In this document: positions 37,371-46,330 of the stretch, one piece after another
Position numbering within the stretch: position 1 is the first letter of the stretch
How the letters are laid out: each line of letters opens with the position of its first letter
Assembly (NCBI GenBank): GCA_001769215.1
Contig: MEOL01000050.1
Location: 124,001 to 188,000, forward strand
Direction of reading: 5' to 3'
DNA from: Bacteroidetes bacterium GWF2_41_31
GTDB lineage: Bacteria > Bacteroidota > Bacteroidia > Bacteroidales > F082
DNA: 64,000 bases
Notes under the pieces: generated by a model
What the model saw: the letters and a program-made list of their open reading frames with translations, nothing else
Told to the model about the DNA's origin: nothing
Database searches by the model: none
Made by a program: the position numbers and the translations under genes

Positions 37371-37997
37371 ATGAATGTTAATTTGAGAAGTAAGAAGAGC
37401 AGGAAAAACGATAATACCTTGTTTATTTGGAACTTTAAAATAATACTTTTTTCATGCATATTCCTTTTCTTTAATAGCTGCAGCAGAGATAATTCCATCA
37501 TAGAGGGTAACGAGGAAAACAGAACCCTGCCTGAAATAATGAGGTCTGATGCGATTAATCAAGGTGATAATTTGTATGCTGTGAAGGCTCCTCCTTTTTC
37601 CGAAGACATATTCCCCTGCTCGGGATGCCATGCTGACGAGGAACCCAATCCAAACAGAAGACAACTGGTTGATATGCATGATGATATTGATGCCATATTT
37701 AGTCATGACAGGGAAAATAGGTGGTGTCTTGATTGTCATAGCATCGATACCAGGGATTCATTAAAGCTTGCAAGTGGAAAACTGATCGGTTTTGACGAAT
37801 CGTATAAATTATGTGGACAATGTCACGGCGATAAATTAAGGGATTGGAAAGTAGGGGTTCATGGAAAACGCACCGGCGAATGGAATGGGAAAAAACAATA
37901 TCTTCTGTGTGTGCATTGCCACAACCCTCATTCGCCTAAATTTAAAGCAATAAAGCCGTTACCTCCTCCGGTTCAACAAAAGGATATTCAATTATAA
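37371..37997 (+). CDS. tetraheme cytochrome c lipoprotein (module 1)
   Basis: A 208-residue exported protein with lipobox FNSC (Cys37) and four c-type heme sites: CSGCH 83-87, CLDCH 119-123, CGQCH 148-152 and CVHCH 180-184. Additional His residues (DMHDD, FSHD, VGVHGK, NPHS) could give bis-His ligation, typical of low-potential multiheme cytochromes. It heads a + strand cluster of cytochrome, Tat protein, Fe-S protein and NrfD protein. It probably accepts electrons from the Fe-S subunit or hands them to periplasmic carriers. The 228-bp gap upstream shows no clear promoter. Confidence 0.9.
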   Translation: MNVNLRSKKSRKNDNTLFIWNFKIILFSCIFLFFNSCSRDNSIIEGNEENRTLPEIMRSDAINQGDNLYAVKAPPFSEDIFPCSGCHADEEPNPNRRQLVDMHDDIDAIFSHDRENRWCLDCHSIDTRDSLKLASGKLIGFDESYKLCGQCHGDKLRDWKVGVHGKRTGEWNGKKQYLLCVHCHNPHSPKFKAIKPLPPPVQQKDIQL

Positions 37998-38020
37998 CCC
38001 GATCAAAAACCAGATAAATC

Positions 38021-38260
38021 ATGTCAAAAACCAGCCACACGCCAAGAAGGAATTTTTTAAAAATGATACCCGCGGCGCTCATTTCAATGGGTGTATTTTC
38101 GTTTTTCAAGGTTAAAAAATCCATTAAATATTTAGATGAGAGTTTTCATGGTTTGTCAAAGTTTGAGGCAGATGAGATTATCAGGAATAACCAGTTCCCG
38201 GTTTCGACGCGAATGAAACCCGCACCGGCTCCTATGGCACAAAAAAGTATTCAGGGATAA
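38021..38260 (+). CDS. 79-residue Tat-targeted small protein
   Basis: Begins with a twin-arginine signal (RRNFLKMIPAALISMGVFSFF, Arg pair at residues 9-10). The mature part is only about 50 residues: a helix GLSKFEADEIIRNNQ and a PAPAP tail. The helix shares LSKxExDEI(I/V)+N with the N-terminal stalk of the next Fe-S protein. No cofactor residues are present. It may be an extra accessory subunit that helps dock the Fe-S subunit. The gene is 23 bp after the cytochrome and 10 bp before the Fe-S gene. Confidence 0.7.
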   Translation: MSKTSHTPRRNFLKMIPAALISMGVFSFFKVKKSIKYLDESFHGLSKFEADEIIRNNQFPVSTRMKPAPAPMAQKSIQG

Positions 38261-38270
38261 TAATTTCACT

Positions 38271-39191
38271 ATGAACCCAATTTCGCAAAGTATGCAGAAA
38301 GAAGAAAAGAGTAATTCACGGCGGGAGTTTTTGAAAAAATTACCTGTTTTGGCTGTCGGGGCTGCCGCATTGGGAGGTTGTAGCCCGGAAGAGATTGAAG
38401 AATATTTCCAACAAAATTTCAAAACATTATCGAAGGAAGAAAAAGACGAAATCGTAAAGAATCTGGAGAAAAAGTATTCTGAAAAATATGGAAAGGAATT
38501 CACTGTTTCTGATTCACCTGCAACCGAGGGGATTTTATTTGGATATGCCCTCGATTTATCCCGATGTATAGGATGCAGAAAATGTGTATATGCCTGTGTT
38601 GAAGAAAACAATCAATCGCGTGACCCTCAAGTTCATTGGATTCAGGTGCTTCAGATGGAAAAGAAAAAAGGCATCGACCTGGTTCATGCAGATGTTCATT
38701 ATAATCCGGAAAAAGTTCCGGAGGAAGGTCATTTTTATATGCCGGTTCAATGTCAGCAATGCAGGAATCCCCAATGTGTATCGGTTTGCCCCACAAAAGC
38801 AACCTGGCAGGATGAGGATGGGATAGTTGTAGTAGATTATAATTGGTGCATTGGGTGCAGGTATTGCATGGCGGCATGCCCTTATGGTGCAAGGCATTTT
38901 AATTGGGGCGAGCCAAATATACCCGATGAAGAGATCAACCCGATCACCCATTATTTAGGAAATAGGCCCCGGACTAAAGGGGTTGTCGAAAAATGCACTT
39001 TTTGTATACAACGCGTCAGAGAAGGAAAATATCCTGCCTGTGTTGAGATATGCCCGACGGGATCAAGGAAATTTGGAAACTTATTGGATCCGGACAGTGA
39101 AATAAGATATATACTCGAAAATAAACGTGTGCTTGTTTTTAAAGAAGAACTGAACACCCAACCAAAATTCTATTATTTCTTCGGTGTATAA
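38271..39191 (+). CDS. Tat-exported four-cluster [4Fe-4S] protein, NrfC/DmsB-type (module 1)
   Basis: A 306-residue electron-transfer protein. The N-terminus has a Tat motif SRREFLKK followed by a lipobox-like LGGCSPEE (Cys37). A helix (about 45-75) precedes four cysteine groups typical of DmsB/NrfC/PsrB proteins: Cys 99, 102, 105, 109; Cys 161, 164, 169, 173; Cys 193, 196, 199, 203; Cys 242, 245, 257, 261. The groups fold into two interlaced ferredoxin pairs, giving four [4Fe-4S] clusters. It would sit on the periplasmic face between NrfD and the cytochrome. Confidence 0.92.
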   Translation: MNPISQSMQKEEKSNSRREFLKKLPVLAVGAAALGGCSPEEIEEYFQQNFKTLSKEEKDEIVKNLEKKYSEKYGKEFTVSDSPATEGILFGYALDLSRCIGCRKCVYACVEENNQSRDPQVHWIQVLQMEKKKGIDLVHADVHYNPEKVPEEGHFYMPVQCQQCRNPQCVSVCPTKATWQDEDGIVVVDYNWCIGCRYCMAACPYGARHFNWGEPNIPDEEINPITHYLGNRPRTKGVVEKCTFCIQRVREGKYPACVEICPTGSRKFGNLLDPDSEIRYILENKRVLVFKEELNTQPKFYYFFGV

Positions 39192-39228
39192 TTTTATACT
39201 TTTTAAGTCATGAAATACCTTTAAAATT

Positions 39229-40482
39229 ATGAATTTCTTACGGTTTTTATTCGGATGTTTTAAAATCATTACAAAAGGGGGAAGGGTATATTACTCCAGC
39301 TTATTTTTTCTTCTCGTATTAATTGTATGGGGCGGATTGGGTTATCTTGATCAATTGCAAAATGGCTTGATTATGACCAATATGAGAGATTCTGTTTCCT
39401 GGGGCTTTTATATTGGAAATTTTACATTCCTGGTCGGAGTGGCCGCTGCTGCCGTTATGCTTGTGATTCCTGCCTACATTTACGACTGGAAACCAATAAA
39501 GGAGATTGTTATTTTTGGTGAGATACTGGCTATTTGCGCTGTTATCATGTGTTTGTGTTTTATCGTTGTGGATATTGGCAACCCGCTTCGTTTTTGGCAC
39601 ATGCTTCCATTTGTTGGCACCATGAATTTCCCTTATTCGATTTTATCGTGGGACTTCTTTGTATTGTTTGCTTATTTCCTTCTCAACATAGTAGTTGTCA
39701 CCCATTTGTTGTATAAACAGTTTTTTAAGAAACATTACAACAAATCAATCATCCTGCCATTGGTACTATTGAGCATCCCTGCTGCCATTGCCATTCATAC
39801 CGTTACAGCATTTCTCTACAACGCTTTACCGGCACGCCCATATTGGAATAGTGCTTTGCTTGCCCCCCGGTTCCTGACAACGGCTTTCTGTTCCGGCCCG
39901 GCCGTACTCATACTCCTCTTTCAGGTACTTCGAAAAACCACGAAATTTGAAATTAAGGATGAAGCCATTTTTACCATTGCAGAACTCATGGTTTATGCCA
40001 TGTTTATCTACCTGTTTTTTACCATTTCTGAGTTTTTCAAAGAATTCTATTCGAATACCGAACACATCGTTTATTGGGATTATTTATTGTGGGGAGCTGA
40101 GAAAAACAAGGAGATTGCTATCTATAGTTGGGCCTCCATTATTATGGGCACCTCTGCGTTTATCCTTTTTCTAATACCGAAAACCCGGAAAAACCTGCTC
40201 ACATTAAATATAGGTGCCGTGTTAATTTACTTTAGTGTTTATTTGGAAAAAGGCATCACGTTAATTATCCCCGGATTTACCCCGGATACACTGGGACAGT
40301 ATTTCTTTTATGTTCCTTCTGAAACAGAAATACGCACCGCCGCCATGATATTCTCAGGGGGGGCGTTGCTCTTTACTTTTATTTCGAAAATTGCCATTGC
40401 TATTCTTTTTGAGGGATTTAGTATTGATAGTTTAGAAAAAAAAGCAATCACTGAATTGAAGAATAAACCGGTTGCCTTATGA
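39229..40482 (+). CDS. NrfD/PsrC-family quinone-binding membrane subunit (module 1)
   Basis: A 417-residue protein with about nine hydrophobic segments (YSSLFFLLVLIVWGGLGYL, ITPIK..EILAICAVIMCLCFIVVDIG, NFPYSILSWDFFVLFAYFLLNI, and others). The pattern PYSxLSWD and the Gly-rich helix starts are usual for NrfD/PsrC proteins. These oxidise menaquinol and pass electrons to a periplasmic Fe-S subunit, or the reverse. It starts 37 bp after the Fe-S gene and ends module 1. Confidence 0.9.
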   Translation: MNFLRFLFGCFKIITKGGRVYYSSLFFLLVLIVWGGLGYLDQLQNGLIMTNMRDSVSWGFYIGNFTFLVGVAAAAVMLVIPAYIYDWKPIKEIVIFGEILAICAVIMCLCFIVVDIGNPLRFWHMLPFVGTMNFPYSILSWDFFVLFAYFLLNIVVVTHLLYKQFFKKHYNKSIILPLVLLSIPAAIAIHTVTAFLYNALPARPYWNSALLAPRFLTTAFCSGPAVLILLFQVLRKTTKFEIKDEAIFTIAELMVYAMFIYLFFTISEFFKEFYSNTEHIVYWDYLLWGAEKNKEIAIYSWASIIMGTSAFILFLIPKTRKNLLTLNIGAVLIYFSVYLEKGITLIIPGFTPDTLGQYFFYVPSETEIRTAAMIFSGGALLFTFISKIAIAILFEGFSIDSLEKKAITELKNKPVAL

Positions 40483-40597
40483 CCTGGTTTAGTTTGGTAA
40501 ACAGTACTTTTTTATTTCAGAATCAAATCAACTCGTTCATAACATCCATTAAACCTAACAATTTGACGCAACTTAATCATTTAAAATTCAATTTATT

Positions 40598-41038
40598 ATG
40601 CCACTTCAAGTAAAACGATTATTGCTGGTGTTTGCCATATTTATCGGGATCATGTTGGTTCTGAAATATGTATTAACCCCCGATTCATGGAGGGAGTATG
40701 GGCCTTACCGCGGGAATGCCATTGGTGAAATAGCCAGTCAACAGGCTAAATATGTACAAAAAGAATCCTGTGCCGATTGTCATGACTCCATTGCCGAAAT
40801 AAAATCCCTGGGCGAGCACATCAATCTCCAATGTGAAATTTGCCATGGTCCCGGCTACCAGCATGTTGACGATGAAAATTTCAAGATGGAGATTACTAAA
40901 AACAATGCACTTTGCTTGCGATGTCATACAAAGAATGCCGCCAGCCCTAAAAATATCATTAAACAGATTGATGCTATTGAGCACAACGAAGGTGAAGAAT
41001 GTATAACTTGTCATAATCCACATCAGCCATGGCTATAG
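40598..41038 (+). CDS. membrane-anchored tetraheme cytochrome c (module 2)
   Basis: A 146-residue protein with an uncleaved N-terminal membrane helix (LLLVFAIFIGIMLVLKYVL) and four heme sites: CADCH 58-62, CEICH 79-83, CLRCH 106-110 and CITCH 135-139. It is compact, with short spacers. The size and organisation resemble the tetraheme CbcS subunit of the Geobacter Cbc4 complex, which is also encoded with Fe-S and NrfD-like proteins. It overlaps the next gene by 10 bp. Confidence 0.9.
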   Translation: MPLQVKRLLLVFAIFIGIMLVLKYVLTPDSWREYGPYRGNAIGEIASQQAKYVQKESCADCHDSIAEIKSLGEHINLQCEICHGPGYQHVDDENFKMEITKNNALCLRCHTKNAASPKNIIKQIDAIEHNEGEECITCHNPHQPWL

Positions 41039-41793
41039 AAAAAGAAAATTTCTCAAGACGCGATTTCATTAAGAATTCGAGCATGTTTGCAGGGGGAGTC
41101 GTGTTTGCCTCCCTAATAAATCCATATAAATTCGTGTTTGCCACAAAACAACCAAAAGGAAAAGGAAAGTGGTACGGAATCGGCATTGACATTGAAAAAT
41201 GCATTGGCTGTGGAAGTTGTGCCAGGGCCTGCAAAATAGAAAACGATGTGCCTGATGATCCATTTTTCTTTCGTAACTGGGTGGAACAATATACCATAAC
41301 GAATGATGAAAGGATATTGGTTTCTTCTCCCAATGGGGGTATTGATGGATTTAAACAGCCTGTTCCCGATGAAGACATCTACAAAACCTTCTTTGTGCCC
41401 AAAATGTGCAACCATTGCGCAAAATCACCTTGCACACAGGTCTGTCCCGTGGGAGCCTCTTTTGAATCTCCCGAAGGGCTTGCCTTAGTTGACCAGAGTT
41501 ATTGTATCGGTTGTGGTTATTGTGTTCAGGCTTGTCCTTATGGTTGTCGGTATATTGATCCTTTAAAAGGGGTTGTTGATAAATGCACCCTCTGTTACCA
41601 CCGTTTAGAAAAAGGGTTGGATCCTGCATGTATGATGGCTTGTCCTACCGGGGCGAGAGTGTATGGTGATTTAAATGATAAAAATAGTGCAGTGTCTCTT
41701 TTTCTAAAAGAGCACAATTGTGCTGTGCTAAAACCACAATTAAACACCGAATCAAAATTATTTTATAACGATTTAAGTCAGGAGGTACACTAA
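41029..41793 (+). CDS. Tat-exported four-cluster [4Fe-4S] protein (module 2)
   Basis: A 254-residue protein with Tat signal SRRDFIKNSSMFAGGVVFAS and four groups of cysteines: 58, 61, 64, 68; 127, 130, 135, 139; 159, 162, 165, 169; 186, 189, 201, 205. They form four [4Fe-4S] clusters of DmsB/NrfC type. It is shorter than its module 1 paralogue because it lacks the stalk and lipobox. Its stop (TAA) abuts the ATG of the NrfD gene, and its start overlaps the cytochrome gene, so the three are translated as a unit. Confidence 0.92.
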   Translation: MAIEKENFSRRDFIKNSSMFAGGVVFASLINPYKFVFATKQPKGKGKWYGIGIDIEKCIGCGSCARACKIENDVPDDPFFFRNWVEQYTITNDERILVSSPNGGIDGFKQPVPDEDIYKTFFVPKMCNHCAKSPCTQVCPVGASFESPEGLALVDQSYCIGCGYCVQACPYGCRYIDPLKGVVDKCTLCYHRLEKGLDPACMMACPTGARVYGDLNDKNSAVSLFLKEHNCAVLKPQLNTESKLFYNDLSQEVH

Positions 41794-42999
41794 ATGGATA
41801 AAATTCAATCACTGTATGAAGCACTCACCAAAGTAGATGGCTTTATTTATCCCAACGAACTTGCTTTAAACTGGGATATGCTTATTGTAATGTACCCTTA
41901 TATTACAGGACTCGTTGCCGGAGCTTTTATCCTGGCCTCCTTAAACAGGGTTTTTGATATTAAGGCGTTACGACCTACTTATGAGCTTTCTTTGCTAACG
42001 GCATTATCCTTCATGTTGGTGGCTACCATGCCATTAATTACTCACCTTGGTCAACCATTTCGGTTCTACGAAATGCTGATTACACCCCATCTGACTTCCG
42101 CCATGGCCATTTTTGGTTTCGTGTATTTGTGGTATTTGATGGTCGTTTTATTACTTGAAATATGGTTTGATTACCGTTACGACATGGTAATCTGGTCGCG
42201 TGAGAAGAAAGGGTTTATGAAGTTTTTTTATAAAGCACTGACTTTATGGGTCAGCGATACCTCACCCGAATCGAGAAAAACGGATGAAAAAATCGGCTAT
42301 TTTATTACCGTGGTAGGTATTCCCTCTGCATTTTTATTGCATGGATACGTGGGGTTTATCTTTGGTTCCATTAAAGCAAATCCCTGGTGGTCAACCGTTA
42401 TGATGCCCGTTATTTTCCTTTTTTCTGCCATGGTTTCAGGCATTGCCCTGGTGATGTTTATTTATATGGTGGTTTCATATCTGCGAAAACAGAAAATAGA
42501 CATGAATGCATTGGATACCATTGCAAAATATTTATTTTATATCTTAATTATCGATTTTACCCTGGAGAGTCTGGACCAGATACACCGGATTTACGAAGCG
42601 GATGAATCGTTTGATATATTAAAAATACTGGTTCGTGGTAAACTGTTTTTCACTTTCTTTATCATGCAGATTGGGGTTGGGGTAGTCATCCCTCTGGCTA
42701 CTTTAGGTTTTCTGCAATTTAAAAAGCCACGGGTAAGAATCAGAAAGCTTATTTATTGGATTATCAGCATCTGTGTGTTGGTTGGCATCTTCTATATGAG
42801 ATGGAACGTGGTAATAGGTGGTCAGCTCTTTTCAAAAAGTTTCTATGGTTTCACCAGCTATAAGGTCAATTTAATTGGAGGTTCAGATGTTACCTTATCC
42901 TTGTTGTGGTTCATTGTCCCCTTCTTTATTTTGGCGTTTTTGCTTTGGTTGTTACCGCCATGGAAAAAGGCTCCCCCAATTGAAATTCCGGAGGAATAA
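41794..42999 (+). CDS. NrfD/PsrC-family quinone-binding membrane subunit (module 2)
   Basis: A 401-residue polytopic protein with about nine hydrophobic helices. The N-terminal NELALNWDMLIVMYPYITGLVAGAFILASL and the VATMPLITHLGQPFRFYEMLITPHLTSAMAIFGFVYLWY region fit the NrfD family. It probably exchanges electrons between the menaquinone pool and the Fe-S protein. It is paralogous to the module 1 protein but clearly divergent, suggesting an ancient duplication or a different quinone/potential. It is followed by a strong hairpin. Confidence 0.9.
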   Translation: MDKIQSLYEALTKVDGFIYPNELALNWDMLIVMYPYITGLVAGAFILASLNRVFDIKALRPTYELSLLTALSFMLVATMPLITHLGQPFRFYEMLITPHLTSAMAIFGFVYLWYLMVVLLLEIWFDYRYDMVIWSREKKGFMKFFYKALTLWVSDTSPESRKTDEKIGYFITVVGIPSAFLLHGYVGFIFGSIKANPWWSTVMMPVIFLFSAMVSGIALVMFIYMVVSYLRKQKIDMNALDTIAKYLFYILIIDFTLESLDQIHRIYEADESFDILKILVRGKLFFTFFIMQIGVGVVIPLATLGFLQFKKPRVRIRKLIYWIISICVLVGIFYMRWNVVIGGQLFSKSFYGFTSYKVNLIGGSDVTLSLLWFIVPFFILAFLLWLLPPWKKAPPIEIPEE

Positions 43000-43036
43000 G
43001 GACTCAGATAGCGATCGGGGGAAGTGATTGAATATT

Positions 43037-43084
43037 GGCCCTGATTATTATCGGGGATTATTAACGTGGATAATGATCGGGGCC
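43037..43084. repeat. 16-bp stem hairpin after module 2
   Basis: GGCCCTGATTATTATC (43037-43052) and GATAATGATCGGGGCC (43069-43084) pair over 16 bp with two G-U pairs when transcribed, with a 16-base loop. There is no T-run, so it is not a classical terminator. It may protect the 3' end of the module 2 mRNA or lower expression of the downstream gene. Confidence 0.65.
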
Positions 43085-43123
43085 AACACTGCAATAAGAG
43101 GTTTAACATATAATCTATGCCTT

Positions 43124-44782
43124 ATGGACTCAGACTCTACTGAATTGAATAACAGTGAAATAACACGAAGACTCGATGCGCTTGAATTGCGCATTGCACA
43201 GCTTGAGTCGGTTCAAAAAATGGTTCCTGCAAAGCCGTTAGAGAATGATGAACCGGAGCTTTTCGATCAATTTAAAGGCCTGTCAGTTGGATCGCTGCTT
43301 GAATCAAAAGTGGGCGAGTACGGACTTTCGTGGCTGGGCAACATTGTCCTTTTCTTTGGAATTATTTTTCTTGTTGAATACATTCAAAGTCAGGGCTATC
43401 AAATTGCGTCTTCTGTTTTTGGATTTATAGCCGTTGCCGGGATCTTTCTTTTAGCCCGTTTCATGAAATCAATGTATCCGAAAATAGCCGCCGCCTTTAG
43501 TCTGAATGCGTATTTACTTCTTTTTTACGTCACGCTAAGCCTGCATTTTTTTACCGCTACCCCGCTTGTCAACGACAAATCAATTGGGCTTCTTTTAATT
43601 ACCCTTGTTGCATTGATCCAATTGGTTAGTTCGGTCAGGAAGAAATCCACTTCTTTGGCAGGAGTAGCTTTGGTACTTTTAAGCATTGTGGCCATCATTG
43701 GCGATACAACACATTTTACATTGTCCATGTCAGTTGTGATAGCCTCCATTGCTGTTTTCTGTTTATTTCGTTACGGTTGGATCCGATTGCTCATGTTTTC
43801 AATTTTTCTGGTTTATTCAATCCAATTGTTTTATTTTTTGAATAACCCATTGATGGGACATCAGTTACAGGCTATAAAGATTCACAACTTTGGAACTGTT
43901 TATCTTTTCGTTATCGCGGCCATATACTCGCTGATGGCTTTGGTAAGGAAATCGGAATCATCCGCTGATACGGGAATTGTGGGATCTGTTTTGTTGAATG
44001 GAATGGGTTTCTCGATGCTGTTTGCATTGTATGTGGCTTCTTTTTTTAAAACCGATTACATGTTGTTAATGGGTTCTGTCTCTGCATTTTGTCTGCTTTT
44101 TTCTGTGCTGCTGCAGCTCAAATCCGATTGGAAGATAACAGCAGCGTTCTATGCCTTATTTGGTTTTGTCACCATGAGCGTGATGGTTCATGGCTTTTAC
44201 GATTTTCCACGCGCTTATTTCTTTCTGGCTCTTCAAAGTTTCCTGGTGGTTTCGATGGCCGTTTGGTTTAGGAGTAAGTTTATCGTAGTGATGAACACGT
44301 TGCTTTTTTTGACAATTGTATTGCTTTATCTGAAGACATCCGAACTTATCGATGGCGTAAATATTTCTTTTTCGTTGGTTGCCCTGTTGACAGCAAGGTT
44401 ATTGAATTGGAAAAGAGATAGTCTGACAATCAAAACCAATTTATTGAGGAATGTATATCTCATTATCGCTTTTTTCATGGTGCTTTTAACACTTTATCAC
44501 CTCATTCCCGACAGGTACATCACGTTATCCTGGACAGTGGCGGCCGTTGTTTATTTTGTGTTGAGCCTATTATTGAAAAATGTGAAATACCGCTATATGG
44601 CACTTGGCACCATGATTGCCGCGGCCTTTTACTTTTTCATTATCGACCTGGACCGCGTCGAATTGGTATTTAGAATCATAGCCCTGATGTTTCTTGCCTT
44701 TATATCCATAGGACTTTCCATTTATTACTCTAAAAAAATCAAGAAGAAACAATCAAATGAGCCAGAATCTGCGCAACAATGA
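43124..44782 (+). CDS. DUF2339-like polytopic membrane protein
   Basis: A 552-residue protein starting MDSDSTELNNSEITRRLDALELRIAQLES, a short helical coil, followed by a conserved ESKVGEYGLSWLGNIVLFFGIIFLVEY segment and about 14 or more hydrophobic helices. The ES.VG..WL.. entry followed by helices is the DUF2339 layout. The function is unknown; it could be a transport or envelope protein. The frame is open from a TTG at 43028, but that extension would be inside the hairpin, so the ATG at 43124 is used. The tail is polar (KKIKKKQSNEPES). Confidence 0.7.
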   Translation: MDSDSTELNNSEITRRLDALELRIAQLESVQKMVPAKPLENDEPELFDQFKGLSVGSLLESKVGEYGLSWLGNIVLFFGIIFLVEYIQSQGYQIASSVFGFIAVAGIFLLARFMKSMYPKIAAAFSLNAYLLLFYVTLSLHFFTATPLVNDKSIGLLLITLVALIQLVSSVRKKSTSLAGVALVLLSIVAIIGDTTHFTLSMSVVIASIAVFCLFRYGWIRLLMFSIFLVYSIQLFYFLNNPLMGHQLQAIKIHNFGTVYLFVIAAIYSLMALVRKSESSADTGIVGSVLLNGMGFSMLFALYVASFFKTDYMLLMGSVSAFCLLFSVLLQLKSDWKITAAFYALFGFVTMSVMVHGFYDFPRAYFFLALQSFLVVSMAVWFRSKFIVVMNTLLFLTIVLLYLKTSELIDGVNISFSLVALLTARLLNWKRDSLTIKTNLLRNVYLIIAFFMVLLTLYHLIPDRYITLSWTVAAVVYFVLSLLLKNVKYRYMALGTMIAAAFYFFIIDLDRVELVFRIIALMFLAFISIGLSIYYSKKIKKKQSNEPESAQQ

Positions 44783-44889
44783 TTTTGTTTCAGGGTTTTC
44801 AAGTTTGAAGCTCCCAATCGTTCATCAACTTCTGATGAATTTGAAAGCAAATTTCAATAACAGCATCAGATTGATTGTTATGTAATGCT

Positions 44890-45222
44890 TTATTCATCAA
44901 TGGTTTTTCTTTCAAACTCATAATCCGTTTCCACTTTGGCAATGCGGGTTTTAAACCTCTGGTACCAGACATTTCTGCCTTGGTTCCTGGCAAAGGTGTG
45001 TTCAGTATTTTTTTTCCAATTTTTTATGGATTCCAGGTCTTTCCAATATGAAACCGTTATGCCAACTTCCTCTCTGGCAGATTCAACTCCCAGAAAGCCC
45101 TCCTGGAGGGCAGCCAGCGCAACCATTTTGTCGGCCATTTCGTTATAACCCTGATCGCCAGGCGTACGAACCGATGTGAAAATCACGGCATAATAAGGAG
45201 GAGAGGGTGTAGAAGCAATCAT
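44890..45222 (-). CDS. antibiotic biosynthesis monooxygenase (ABM) domain protein
   Basis: A 110-residue ferredoxin-like ABM protein. Landmarks are YYAVIFTSVRTPGDQGYNEMADKMVALAALQEGFLGVESAREEVGITVSYWKDLESIKNWKKNTEH, which matches the cofactor-free monooxygenase/heme-degrading superfamily fold. The role is probably quinone or small-molecule oxidation; no substrate can be assigned. A short downstream minus-strand stretch (44799-44889) encodes nothing convincing. Confidence 0.82.
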   Translation of the reverse strand: MIASTPSPPYYAVIFTSVRTPGDQGYNEMADKMVALAALQEGFLGVESAREEVGITVSYWKDLESIKNWKKNTEHTFARNQGRNVWYQRFKTRIAKVETDYEFERKTIDE

Positions 45223-45350
45223 ATTTGTTTTCTTTTAAATCATCGAATGGTGAAAGTCTTTATTCTTGTGAAACCGTTTTTTATCATAGCTTTCATACAG
45301 GTGTTTGATGAAAGGGGATATGATAGCAAAACTAGTCGATTATTACATTG

Positions 45351-46330
45351 TTTTAAATGAGTATCCGGTTCTGTACCTAATCGATAAAAACAAGGCAAAA
45401 GATTTTACAAATTCATCCGAAGCTTTAATTTACTCACTCTACCCTCCTGATTTTCTGGCGATGTCTCCAATCTTCGCGAAAAGAGGGGCCGGGGGTGAGT
45501 TGAGTGAAGTCAGTTTGAATGATTAAGTGCTAAAACGGATACTCAAATTATTTATATACATATAGGGTTTTTTATATTGGATTTATGACCCCTATCCCCC
45601 GCCTTTCCCCAAAAGGGAAAGGTGATAATTTATTCTAATTTGAACCATTAAACCTTAATAAAATACACTCATAAGCTTAATATACAATGTTTTATCACTC
45701 CTCACCTTTGGGGAGGAGCGGGGAGGAGGGGTTATAAACCAGCATATTTTTTTTAAATGAGTATCTGGTTCTGTACCTAATCGATAAAAACAATGCAAAA
45801 GATTTTACAAATTCATCCGAAGCTTTAATTTACTCACTCTACCCTCCTGATTTTCTGGCGATGTCTCCAATCTTCGCGAAAAGAGGGGCCGGAAGTGAGT
45901 TGAGTGAAGTCAGATTAGAATGATTAAGTGCTAAAACGGATACTCAAATTATTTATATACATATAGGGTTTTTTATATTGGATTTATGACCCCTATCCCC
46001 CGCCTTTCCCCAAAAGGGAAAGGTGATAATTTATTCTAATTTGAACCATTAAACCTTAATAAAATACACTCATAAGCTTAATATACAATGTTTTATCACT
46101 CCTCACCTTTGGGGAGAAGCGGGGAGGAGGGGTTATAAACCAGCATATTTTTTTTTTAAATGAGTATCCGGTTCTGTACCTAATCGATAAAAACAATGCA
46201 AAAGATTTTACAAATTCATCCGAAGCTTTAATTTAACTCACTCTACCCTCCTGATTTTCTGGCGATGTCTCCAATCTTCGCGAAAAGAGGGGCCGGAAGT
46301 GAGTTGAGTGAAGTCAGTGTGAATAATTAG
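45351..46330. repeat. three tandem copies of a 400-403 bp unit, last one truncated
   Basis: Unit starts (ttttaaatga) are at 45351, 45751 and 46154, giving periods of 400 and 403 bp. Units 1 and 2 are nearly identical. Unit 3 stops after about 180 bp. Each full unit has two C/G-rich arms, near 45589-45620 and 45696-45735 in unit 1 (CCCCTATCCCCC, GGGGAGGAGCGGGG), which form an imperfect inverted repeat. Short reading frames in the units are interrupted or differ between copies, so no gene is called. The region 45223-45350 shows nothing else. Confidence 0.85.

Noticed and set aside
44799-44897. Short minus-strand frame with DAVIEICFQIHQKL, similar to the start of GxxExxY-family proteins
   Set aside because: Only about 15 residues agree loosely, and the frame stops soon after; too little to call a gene remnant.
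45305-45526. 73-residue + frame ending in the first repeat unit
   Set aside because: It is formed mostly by the 400-bp repeat, and the copies in units 2 and 3 have changes that break it.
45351-46330. CRISPR array
   Set aside because: Repeats are about 400 bp without short spacers; no cas genes in the window.
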